The notes under the pieces are model-generated. The model did no database searches. It saw only the letters and a program-made list of their open reading frames with translations, and had not been told where the DNA came from. Positions 14,701-22,006 of a stretch of 64,000 bases of DNA are shown piece after piece (position 1 is the first letter of the stretch; every line of letters starts with the position of its first letter). The DNA comes from Amyelois transitella (Eukaryota > Arthropoda > Insecta > Lepidoptera > Pyralidae). The DNA is taken from NCBI RefSeq assembly GCF_032362555.1, contig NC_083530.1, positions 4,680,001 through 4,744,000 on the forward strand, written 5' to 3'. The position numbers and the translations under genes were made by a program.

Positions 14701-15148
14701 TTCTTTTTCGATGGGTTAGCAACCTGTCACTATTTGAATCTCAATTCGATCATTAAGCCAAATAGCTGAACGTGGCCATTCAGTATTTTCAAGACTGTTG
14801 GCTCTGTCTACCCCGCAAGAGATATAGACGTGACCATATGTATGTATGCACAATCACTTCTTTATACTTTACACGGTAGACAGAGCCACTAAAACACTCA
14901 AATATCTCATCATGAAATTGTTGTCCCAAAAGTTATTTGTCCTGTCCTTTTTTTCCCTGAAAATTCCCACGGGAACGAATCCTCTGGTAAAAGCTAGTAG
15001 CAAGCCAAAACTCACCAGTCTGGTCTAGATGACACGGCAACAGTACAGTGTCGTTCTCACAAGTGGTGACCGTCACAGGAGCGCTGGAGGACTGCTCGCA
15101 TTGTGTCCACCCCGCCGCGACCACGATGAGCAGGTGGAGTAACCTCAT
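2750..15148 (-). CDS. Wrapper/klingon-type Ig-FN3 cell adhesion protein, GPI-anchor-like, 11 exons
   Basis: Coding exons (plus coordinates, in transcript order) are 15016-15148, 10441-10592, 8006-8063, 7667-7788, 6950-7091, 6107-6251, 5209-5339, 4628-4732, 3975-4179, 3281-3333 and 2750-2925. All have GT/AG borders and the phases join without a break to 473 residues. The start MRLLHLLIVVAAG is chosen because it gives a signal peptide; an in-frame ATG lies 15 codons upstream at 15193. Ig1 runs from CENDTVLLPC to SEDTGDYTCE, Ig2 from VDIGCETTG to GVYECVAFNGVG, and Ig3 is followed by one fibronectin-III domain (SFSLIWEVDS to VYEAIVTSRNRFGWS). The C terminus (CSSVTVICVLLWVYFS) is hydrophobic, as in GPI-anchored proteins. 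Three Ig domains, one FN3 and about 500 residues match Drosophila wrapper and klingon, neuron-glia adhesion proteins. I lean to wrapper but cannot separate the two without alignment. Oddities: Ig3 lacks both disulfide cysteines, and two introns hold decayed exon copies. Confidence 0.85.
3553..3702 (-). pseudogene. Decayed tandem copy of FN3 exon 9 of the wrapper-like gene
   Basis: This intronic stretch repeats the 3' two thirds of the FN3 exon at 3975-4179 at the DNA level. Shared blocks include CCCTCGCTGGAGTCCCCGGG and ACTATCTTA-TCCACAAG. On the minus strand it still reads GDSSEGPI-SA-YTVR, matching the true exon. It then loses the frame and meets stops, and a short GAGGGTCC-containing block is repeated inside it. 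The donor-side GT is kept. It lies about 270 bases downstream of the real exon in the same orientation, so it is most likely a local exon duplication that no longer codes. Confidence 0.75.
4800..4980. repeat. Interspersed repeat D (copies also at 15455-15595, 41425-41590)
   Basis: The three copies share an order of short blocks: GCTAATCTC-AAA, then GTGG-(C/T)GGATTTTGTT, then TTTGAAA, and a (C/T)GCTACCC-CGAAGC-GGG(C/T)G end followed by GGGTC. Ends of the type GAAGC-GGGGCGGGTC recur across lepidopteran non-autonomous elements. The class is not certain, though a Helitron-like or other non-autonomous DNA element is likely. A more divergent relative lies at 44300-44430. Confidence 0.55.
5597..5785 (+). 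repeat. Interspersed repeat E, copy 1 (others at 12845-13045 and 19795-19975)
   Basis: The unit contains, in order, CAGTCAAAAACAGCG, ACGCAAGCAAA-ATTT, ACGGATT(A/G)GAGCAT, CAACCTCCGACTCA, GCCGCGGTTCCCCAGGCGTC and CCTAGCCTGGCGGAAGAT, ending near GAATCATCGCT(T/C)CCGCTACAG. Three copies are present, two on the plus strand and one on the minus, and a short piece lies at 37076-37105. No coding function or terminal repeats could be recognised, so the family is unclassified. Confidence 0.7.
5910..5955 (-). pseudogene. Possible remnant copy of the end of wrapper-like exon 6
   Basis: The minus strand reads GTCCCCATTAGGACTGACAG, close to GTGCCCGTTAGGACTGACGA at the end of the true exon 6 (6107-6251). 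It is preceded by TGGTAGAGGC, which resembles the TGGTACAGAGACGG of the exon. The donor GT is lost. Only about 45 bases are alignable, so this is a weak call. Confidence 0.35.
7288..7542 (+). repeat. SINE-A copy, nearly full length
   Basis: SINE-A is the commonest repeat in this window. It starts GCCGTGTGGTTCC-GGCACCA, has the blocks CATGGATGTCGTAAAAGGCG, CTTGGGATTCTT, GGCGATGGGCTAGCAACCTG, TTTGAATCTCAATTCTATC, AGCTGAACGTGGCC and TGTCTACCCCGCAAGGGATA, and ends in a (TATG)n tail. This copy shows all of these. It sits in an intron of the wrapper-like gene. Confidence 0.85.
7808..7962 (-). mobile_element. Helitron fragment, 5' terminal part
   Basis: On the minus strand it begins near TCT-TACTAATATTATAAAGC, followed by tracts of GTTTG and the block TCGAATTGAAAAATTC. 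These are the 5' portion of the Helitron family seen whole at 14176-14439. The 3' hairpin end is missing. Confidence 0.65.
8100..8373. repeat. Two truncated SINE-A copies in opposite orientation
   Basis: 8100-8176 (plus) has the GCCGTGTGGTTCCCGGC head joined to TGTCGTAAAAGGCGACTAAGG, with the middle deleted. 8236-8373 (minus) carries the central blocks from GAATTGAGATTCTCA to CGACATCCACGGG. Both lie within an intron of the wrapper-like gene, and 8100-8176 is less than 40 bases from exon 3 (8006-8063). Confidence 0.7.
8617..9150 (-). repeat. tRNA-derived SINE-T, split by a SINE-A insertion
   Basis: Read on the minus strand, 9150-9060 looks tRNA-like: an A-box-like GGTCGAATGGTAGG and a B box GGTTCAAATCC. 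The body continues at 8870-8617 with blocks such as CCTGCACATTCAGG, AGGTTCCCCTGCAAAGGTTG and AATCGCTTCGTGT. The same body follows a B-box head (GGTTCACATCC) in the copy at 61440-61640, which shows that the two parts belong together. SINE-A (8871-9042) has inserted between them. A further body fragment lies at 12395-12510. Confidence 0.65.
8871..9042 (+). repeat. SINE-A copy, 5' truncated, inserted in SINE-T
   Basis: It begins at the AAACTTGGGATTCTTCTTT block and runs through CTACCCCGCAAGGGATATGC to a TATGTATG-type tail. The head is absent. It is flanked on both sides by parts of one SINE-T copy and so is younger than it. Confidence 0.75.
10645..11672 (-). repeat. Two minus-strand SINE-A fragments with unclassified DNA between
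   Basis: 10645-10750 has the tail part, GTCTTAAACCC-TACGGAGTAGACAGAG to AATGATAGAATTGA. 11503-11672 is better kept, from ATACATATGTATAATCACGTC to GCCTAAAAGAAGAATCCCAA. Between them, 10810-11091 holds an open minus-strand frame of 93 codons that I do not recognise; nothing in it marks it as a gene. The whole stretch lies in the 4.4-kb first intron of the wrapper-like gene. Confidence 0.6.
12395..12612 (-). repeat. SINE-T body fragment followed by a SINE-A head fragment
   Basis: 12395-12510 carries the blocks ACACGAAGCGACTCCCAT and GCAACCTTAGCAGGGGAACC shared with 8700-8780 and 52270-52330. 12535-12612 has CCTTAGTCGCCTT and GGGAAGCACACGGC, a worn minus-strand SINE-A head. The stretch lies in the first intron of the wrapper-like gene. 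Confidence 0.55.
12845..13045 (-). repeat. Interspersed repeat E, copy 2
   Basis: The minus strand carries the repeat E blocks in order, from CAGTCAAAAACAGCG through GCCGCGGTTCCTCAGGCGTC to GAATCATCGCTCCCGC. It lies in the first intron of the wrapper-like gene. Confidence 0.7.
13217..13266. repeat. Perfect 24-bp hairpin with 2-base loop
   Basis: Arms at 13217-13240 and 13243-13266 are exact reverse complements, separated only by GG. The arm begins TTGCTATATTTATCTACACA. No transposon end or terminator function is apparent. Confidence 0.9.
13592..13925 (+). repeat. Two adjacent SINE-A copies, degenerate
   Basis: 13592-13818 runs from a worn CAGCCACCAATAG head to GTATGTATGTATG, with the middle GGCGATGGGC block deleted. 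13848-13925 is a tail fragment, from GCCAGCTGAAAGTGGCCC to AGAGATAAAGACGTGA. Confidence 0.65.
14176..14439 (-). mobile_element. Short non-autonomous Helitron
   Basis: On the minus strand the element starts TCTATACTAATATTATAAAGC. It ends in a GC-rich stretch, ACGAAGTCGCGGGCAAAGCTAG, the lepidopteran Helitron 3' end with terminal CTAG. The usual inverted pairing before CTAG is weakened by mutation (GTGAACGAAGTCGCG). It has no coding capacity. Length is 264 bases, and it lies in the first intron of the wrapper-like gene. Confidence 0.75.
14598..14852 (+). repeat. SINE-A copy, nearly full length
   Basis: It runs from CCCTGTGGTTCCCAGCACCA to CATATGTATGTATG and contains all internal SINE-A blocks. 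It lies about 165 bases from the first coding exon of the wrapper-like gene. Confidence 0.8.
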
Positions 15149-15599
15149 CGCTGATGTTGTCACTTTGTCTATTAATATCGGTGTGATGAACACTTTTTGG
15201 TTTACGGCTTCACGTTTTTTTTTATTAGGTAAGATGTAATCTCTGTGTACCCCTCTGGGTGAGTGGCGTTTGGGATGTGAATAATTGTAATGTTTTTTGT
15301 TTTATTAAAGCGCGTAATTTCTAAATGATTAAGGATGCTAAATTGTTATTACTTGCGTGAATTACTCGAACTCAATCGCCTCAAATTACCTTCCATTTCT
15401 TTAAGAACTAATCAGAAAATCACTTCATTACATAGTATAAAGTCCTCATGTATTCTTTTCCTCTTATTATGTTTGCGCTAATCTCGAAAATTGTGGATGA
15501 ATTTTGTTCCTGTTTGAAATACTAGAATGGGGGTTTTCTGAGGAAGGTCATCTATATACGCTACCCGTGCGAAGCCGAGGCGGGTCACTAGTATTTGAT

Positions 15600-15627
15600 A
15601 AAAGAAGATATATGTATATCTTCTTTT
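15600..15627. repeat. Short palindrome, 13-bp arms
   Basis: AAAAGAAGATATA is followed by two bases and its exact reverse complement. It sits immediately after a repeat D copy (15455-15595). Confidence 0.8.
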
Positions 15628-16444
15628 AGAACAACTATAACTTTAACATAAATATAACTTTAAGAGTGCAAAACCCTCTTTTATTTCCGGAAATTCTCCA
15701 TGGCACTAAGCCCTAAACTATGCTAATTAAACAAAACAAAACATTGAAATAAAATAGGAAATTTAATTACTTACTCCGATTCCTATTCCCAAAACTCGTG
15801 TCTATGTCGAAGCGTGTTTAACCCGCGCGGGTAAAACGCTCGTGTAAATCGGCTTTTCGTTTATTTCACGGTGGTCAATTTTGTACCGGATTTGCGCTGG
15901 CCACAAAAGCACGCTGCCTAATTACCTTTTTATAAGGAAAAGTCAAATTAACAAAGTCACTCCAAAGTTGGTGGCCCACGAAAGTAATGCTCATCTAATG
16001 TTTAACCAACTTGAAAAAGGAAGGATGTTTTGAAATATTATTCTTAAAAAAAATACCGTGAAATGTAGGAAATAAAAAAAATGACTTTTAGAAATTACTA
16101 TTTGCTTTAACGATTTCAGTACTTACTTGAGTTACAGTTAAATATTGAACATTTATGTCTACTATGATCTTATAATACGGTCAATTATTGTAAATTTAAT
16201 GTGTTTCTATAAATTAAATTAAATATAAGTTATACAATTTTTGTGAAAAATATTACCTATCAAATCACATCTTTTTTTCTACTGAACTAAGATCTATTAT
16301 CTAGGCAAACACTGGACGTCCAAGTTTTGTTTAAAAATTTAGATATCTAATAAATTTCTATAACAGTTATTAACTCATAACTTCTCTCTTTGTTAATTAA
16401 ATAATTACACTCTCTCATCTCTCACAAAATGAAATAAAACTTAC

Positions 16445-16560
16445 GTGAAGCCGCGAACGGAAACTCACAAACAAAAAAAAAATAAAAGCACTATGGTCGC
16501 ACTGTGACACACCGATCCAATTGGCGGGAAAACGACAACTGACATGAAGGAGCCATGCGC
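16445..16560 (-). promoter_or_regulatory. Candidate promoter and 5' UTR exon of the wrapper-like gene
   Basis: On the minus strand a GC-richer island includes a TCAGTTG initiator-like motif near 16540. It ends in a strong donor, CTTCAC|GTAAGTTTTA, at 16445/16444. A non-coding first exon here would fit a coding exon that starts at 15148. No clear acceptor was found just upstream of 15193, so this is inference only. Confidence 0.25.
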
Positions 16561-16699
16561 AAGCGACGCATCCAGATGATTAAGTCTGGATTCAGAAAGT
16601 TGGGTACACACTGAGAGCAACATTATTGAAATTGAGAACTATACAATCGTGTTGATTATTGCCTGTATACTTTTTATATTGTGTGTATACTTCTTAATC

Positions 16700-18000
16700 A
16701 TATAAATATTTTATGGCTTTGCACGGCTAGCAATAATACATATAAACCTTACTTGTGTGTGTCATAAATAAATAATTTAACAAACTGATTGACTGACATA
16801 TCAACGTGTACTAAATTCAACGACATTTCTTTCCATGCGCGGGTAAACTTGTAGATATAAATATACCTATACTCTGCTCTCTTGAGAATGGTAACAAAAT
16901 TTAGAAAAAAATTATAATTAGAACTCGTTGATGTCTTATGTTTGAATAAAAATGAACACCTAACTAAATACTTAAGCAGTCTACTAACTACTAACAATTT
17001 TCTTATCAAATGCTAAAGTCTAAATTAATTATTTATTATTACAAAAAAATATTTATATTTTGTATTTATTTTTACAAAAAATAAATAATTGAAGTCAATT
17101 ACAAAAAACAAAGAAATTGGAACAAACTTAAGTATTTTTGTTCAAATTTCTTTGTACTAAACCAAAAAAAATATTTTAAAGAAATTATTTTTTGGTGCCG
17201 GTGTATCACAACCCTTAACGCATTCTCTCTCAATTAATTGTATCACCTTTAATTTGGTCCGAGAAATGTTTAAGATTATTCATAGTCACGTGACGAAAGC
17301 ATTAACTTTTGTTACAACTTCATCATTTAATGTTTACTCATGCCCAGTGCCAAGGGGAGGAATTTATAATTTTTAGACATTCTGTTGTTCAAGAATACTA
17401 TCTTAATTTACTAAAAATAAGGAGCTATGGAGTACCTTATTACTTCCTGGAAAAGATTTTCAATATAAATAAACATTTTTTTATCTACTTACTACTTAAA
17501 GTGAGCGACGACACGGGGAAACACTAGGAATTCAGATAGAAAACATTGTATTGTTAAAACTTACGCTGGGACTAGAAACTTCAAATTTGGAATTTAGGTA
17601 GGTACTTAATATTATGAGGTCTAGGAGTGCACTGAGAGAAAATTTCCCAAAATTCCCGAGGAAAATGAAATTAACGGGATTTTACGTTTTACGCGGGTTA
17701 AGCTGCCGGCCGGGTGAACAGGGGATTCTGTCAAATAGGTATATTTATTGAATAAAGTTAAATTGGAATTTAATAATTTGAATTTTGGCTTTTAAATTTG
17801 TATTCCTCAATTACATCTAATATTTTTCCTTAATTAATAAAAAGATAAACAATAATGCGTGATGGGAACCCTACCAAAGGGTCCAAATTTTAATAGTAAT
17901 TTTTAAGTTTGTAGTTTATGAATGTTACTTTATTTTAATTAAATAGTAGGTATTGTTATTAAAACACTTTAATTAAATATTTAAATAAATAAATAAATAA
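16700..18000. other. AT-rich intergenic DNA, nothing recognised
   Basis: Very AT-rich with poly-A and poly-T runs and an (AAAT)n stretch near 17980-18000. Frames present are short and show no motif. It separates the two oppositely oriented gene groups. Confidence 0.55.
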
Positions 18001-18005
18001 ATATA

Positions 18006-18235
18006 TACGGGACAAATTACACAGATTGAGTTAGCCTCGAAGTAAGTTCGAGACTTGTGTTACGAGATACTAACTCAACGATACTATATTTTATTATAAA
18101 TACTTATATAGATAAACATCCAAGACCCAGGCCAATCAGAGAAAGTTCGTTTCTCATCATGCCCTGACCGGGATTCGAACCCGGGACCTCCGGTGACACA
18201 GACAAGCGCACTACCGCTGCGCCACAGAGGCCGTC
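18006..18235 (-). repeat. tRNA-derived SINE-B, well preserved head
   Basis: Minus strand: GGCCTCTGTGGCGCAGCGGT (A box) is followed by GGTCCCGGGTTCGAATCCCG (B box) at tRNA-like spacing. Next comes a body with TCTATATAAGTATTTATAAT and CGAGACTTACTTCGAGGCTA-type blocks, ending ATTTGTCCCGTATATAT. The head resembles a tRNA but runs on into the SINE body and shows no free 3' end, so it is not called a tRNA gene. Other copies are at 54786-55008, 35725-35845 (3' part) and 32050-32228 (worn). Confidence 0.8.
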
Positions 18236-18873
18236 AAATTTTCTCATTCGTAATTTTAACCTCTATCATACGTAAGTACTTATAATTTGGAACAAAAACT
18301 ATTTATTTACTGAACTTCGATCTCAAACGTCTAATCAAAACAAACACTCGTCTATTTCTGAAGGCAAGTAATAAACCGACGAATTAAATTAAGAAATCTT
18401 CTCATCTCGCCGACTTCATAATCTCTATTTTATTGTTACATCATCAGGCTTACATTCAATACGGTGATAATGAAAATACAATCATTGCTTTCGATGGCAA
18501 GGGATTTTTAAATAATGGTGTTTTTATTATAAGCTATTATAAAGCTTAAATAACCTACCTTCTGTCCGAATGTTATTGGGAATAGAGAGAAAAGGTGATT
18601 TAACAACGCGGAGCTTAGCTCGCGTAGATATTTCCAAAAAACAAAGGTTGATATTTCTAAAGGCCGCATTCTATCTGTGTTCAAAATTAAATCAAAATCT
18701 ATTTAGTAGTTTTTGAGTTTATTTATTACAAATGTACAAATCTTTTTTTCTCATTGTTGTAAGCGTGTTAGCTTTTGTCAGTAGCTCCGCCTGAGTTTAA
18801 ATAAAAATAACCTTTAAACCGTTCCAATGTGAATTTGTAGAAAATATAGCATGTGACTATTTTGATCATTAAT

Positions 18874-19118
18874 TACATACATACATATACTCTGTCTACC
18901 TCGTATGGGATATATCCCTTGCGGGGTAGACAGAGTCAACAATGTTGTAAAGACTGATAGGCCACGTTCAGGTTTTTGGCTTAATGATAGAATTGAGATT
19001 CAAATAGTGACAGGTTGCTAGCCCATCGCCTTAAAAAAGAATCTCATATTAAACCTATCCCGTAGTCGCCTTTAACGACATCCATAGGAATTAGACGGAG
19101 TGGTCCTATTCTTTTCCA
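18874..19118 (-). repeat. SINE-A copy, 3' part partly duplicated
   Basis: The minus-strand copy runs from GGACCACTCCG-CTAATTCC through AGCAACCTGTCACTATTTGA to GGGTAGACAGAG. The segment around CTACC(T/C)CG(T/C)A-GGGATATA appears twice in inverted form near 18892-18930. Confidence 0.75.
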
Positions 19119-19794
19119 AACTACAAAGTACAAAATTCGCGGTTTAACTGTGAAAGTGTCAGACAGACTTTGCAAAGGTACCTACCTAATATTTAAAAGA
19201 AGTCGGTTAAAAAGTATGGAATCAGATAGTATGGAAGAGAGAATAGAAGCATGGTCTGTGTAGATATGGATAGTATGGAAGTCATCAAGTCATTAAAAGA
19301 AAGATCATTTATTTTTAAATCGTCTACAACTAAGTAGTTAAACTTCATGCACGTAAAATGTACAACAGGTGGACTTAATGCCACAAGGTATCTCTATTAT
19401 CAAAATATTAGAAAGTTATATAGGTTACTCAGGTTAACATTTATTATTACTTTATATCATAACGTAGCTACATACTTTATTATACAATTTATTAAGAGAA
19501 TGTTTTCATTTAGGTATCTAAGCAATAAAATTTTACGGCCAAATATCATTAGAACTACATAAGCTTTATAAAAAAATTTTACATCTAAATAGATATTATT
19601 CAGGGCCGTCCAGTTTCGGCAGAGTCAATAAGATAGAATCACAGATATTTACCTATATAATGTCTAAGAAGCAGAATCCGAGTACATCGTAACAGGAGAC
19701 TTAAGGAAAATTTAAGCCTTCTCCTTTAATAGACTTGTTATCATCACTAATGTCACACACCAACTATAAATTATAGCGAAGAAAATAACACGCT

Positions 19795-19975
19795 CAGCCA
19801 ATAGCAGCGAAGGATCTAAATCGCGCAAACAAAAATTTGACGGATTGGAGCATAAATACAATCTCCGACTCAACATCGTCGAAGCCGCGGTTCCCCAGGC
19901 ATAACACCTAGTCTGGCGGAAGAATTTCCCTTTGTTGGCGGTCGAACACGATTCATCGCTCCCGCTACAGATATT
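19795..19975 (+). repeat. Interspersed repeat E, copy 3
   Basis: Carries GCGCAAACAAAAATTT, ACGGATTGGAGCAT, CAATCTCCGACTCAACATCG, GCCGCGGTTCCCCAGGC and CATCGCTCCCGCTACAG in the same order as copies 1 and 2. Confidence 0.7.
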
Positions 19976-20565
19976 AGACAATGTACACGGGAATAGAAGC
20001 AACAGTCACATAAGTAATATATTTTTGCCGGAAGACACTGGTTTTTCTTCACTTAGACTAAAATAGATGGATGCACTTGACAATAAATATGATTATTATA
20101 CTTTTTGTATGACTGCAGTATCATGGTCCTAAAACAAGTATTTAGGTTTATAGACTTGAATTGACCAAATTGATTGAATAAATACCTACATGCATGGTGT
20201 ACCTAAGTCTACATAGTAACATAACCAAGAGTTTACAGACTCCCTTATAAAAGTATCAATGTAAGTAATTTATAACGCAGTAAACACATTATGACGGCGT
20301 TGGTATAACGAACCTCTATTATTTACGAGTGTTGATTTCCGTTTGCCTGGAAGCAATCATTATATCTATATTTCGGACCAGTTTTTAATTACCTACATGA
20401 TATAAACTGAATTGGGCATCATTATAAACTACTTGGTGCCGTGTGGTTCCCGGCACCAATAAAAAAAGATTAGGCTCACTTACTTCATCTCGTTCCCATG
20501 GTTGTCGTAAAAGGCGACTATAGGTACGGTTTAAAAATTTGGTATTCCTCTGTTCGGAACGGACA

Positions 20566-21996
20566 ATGACCTCGACCACTGTGAAGTGCGCGAACTGTAA
20601 TGTAGTGATCAACGAACTTTTAACATTTTTACGAAATGTTGTGGATTTTATGGACGAGGAAAGTATCCATCAACTGTGTACGTCAACATATTCGGCGGAA
20701 GAAATAGTAAAAGCTAAATCTCTTCTGTACGATGCCGTGCCGAATGCGAAGAAAATGCCTCTGCGCAGGAAGGAAGGGAAAAAGCGAATGTCGAGGGATC
20801 TCGATGATATTATTTGTTTAATGAAGGCTGGAAACAGGGAGTTGTTTCCGATATTTGCAGCTGTAGATATACATCGAGTGCCCCCGGTATCTTTCGATCA
20901 CGTCGATGCTACGAGGATTCTTAAGGATATCCTGAGAATGCAGAATCAGATAGCGGAGCTGAAAGAAAATGCAGTCTCAAGAGATGAGTTTGAGGGTTTG
21001 AAACAAGTAATCGGGAATATGAAATTTGCGTCCATATTAGATAACTCATTCTCAGTTAGCAAAGTGAACCATAAAAGAGGTGCGTGTCTACAGGATAGCT
21101 TTTCTTTTGATAGTGGCCCCATAGGTTTGCATTACATGCCAATAAACACATCGAAGAGCTCAGCTGATATTGAAGTGAAACTCCGTGACCAACAACAGGT
21201 TAACGACCGTCCTTCAAATTCAAATGATGACATAGCAGCTGAGTCTGTCCCTCTCACGTGCAAACAAAACTGCGAGACAAGTAAAAATTGTCGAGTAGAA
21301 GCGGCGATATCTGCGCAGATCAACAATCCCGAGCGAGAAGATAACAATAACGCACAGTCAACGGGTCCGAAAGAGACGGTATGCGCCCCACCGGAGAACA
21401 CCGAGTCGTTATCGCAGAAACCTGTTTGCGAGCAAGCGTCATGCGCCCGCTCCGCCGCCGCCGAGAGTCCCATCCCCGTCTCTGTATGCAGTCGACGGGC
21501 GCCCATCGATGAGGAAACATCTCAGCCAGCGAGTCGAATGCGTAATATCAAGGATGTTTTGAGGTATCAGGAGGTATCGGTGGACGAAAGTCAATCAGCT
21601 GCCAGTAGGGAAGACACGGAGTGGCAAATCGTGCATAGGTCTAAATCTAGGCGGTATAAACTACTAGGTCAAAGAGGAAGTGCTGCGATAGATCATGATG
21701 TGAAATTCCGAGCGGCGGATATTAAAGTGCCTTTGTTTATCTCAAACGTCAGTAAGGATGCGAGTGAAAGTGACATTATAAAATATATTAAGGAAAAAAC
21801 TAACGAAATGGTAGCGTTAAAACTGATAAATATGAAATCCACGAAGAATTACAATGCATATAAATTGTTTGTGTCGAAACATAAACTGCATTTGTTTTTA
21901 GACGCTGAGTTATGGCCGGACGGGATTAGTACTTTTAGGCGTTTTGTGCAGTTTATGTATCGAACAAAATCCGATAATAAAGTTAAAGTTAATTAG
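20566..21996 (+). CDS. LINE ORF1 protein (RNA-binding-type, 476 aa)
   Basis: The start ATG at 20566 (MTSTTVKCANC) is preferred over the in-frame ATG at 20539, which lies in the SINE host sequence. The N-terminal 40 residues include a CxxC pair and a leucine/phenylalanine-rich helix. A basic patch (PLRRKEGKKRMSRD) follows, then a short coiled-coil-like stretch near residues 125-145 (ILRMQNQIAELKEN). The middle 200 residues are Ser/Thr/Asn-rich and look disordered. The last 90 residues begin VPLFISNVSKDASESDI and resemble an RRM-like fold. No CCHC knuckle was found. In this family ORF1 binds the element RNA; here that is inference by position and layout. Confidence 0.75.
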   Translation: MTSTTVKCANCNVVINELLTFLRNVVDFMDEESIHQLCTSTYSAEEIVKAKSLLYDAVPNAKKMPLRRKEGKKRMSRDLDDIICLMKAGNRELFPIFAAVDIHRVPPVSFDHVDATRILKDILRMQNQIAELKENAVSRDEFEGLKQVIGNMKFASILDNSFSVSKVNHKRGACLQDSFSFDSGPIGLHYMPINTSKSSADIEVKLRDQQQVNDRPSNSNDDIAAESVPLTCKQNCETSKNCRVEAAISAQINNPEREDNNNAQSTGPKETVCAPPENTESLSQKPVCEQASCARSAAAESPIPVSVCSRRAPIDEETSQPASRMRNIKDVLRYQEVSVDESQSAASREDTEWQIVHRSKSRRYKLLGQRGSAAIDHDVKFRAADIKVPLFISNVSKDASESDIIKYIKEKTNEMVALKLINMKSTKNYNAYKLFVSKHKLHLFLDAELWPDGISTFRRFVQFMYRTKSDNKVKVN

Positions 21997-22006
21997 TTGG
22001 TACTTT

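Noticed and set aside
18140-18235. A tRNA-like gene on the minus strand
   Set aside because: The A and B boxes are good, but the sequence continues into the SINE-B body seen at other sites. It lacks a convincing paired acceptor end.
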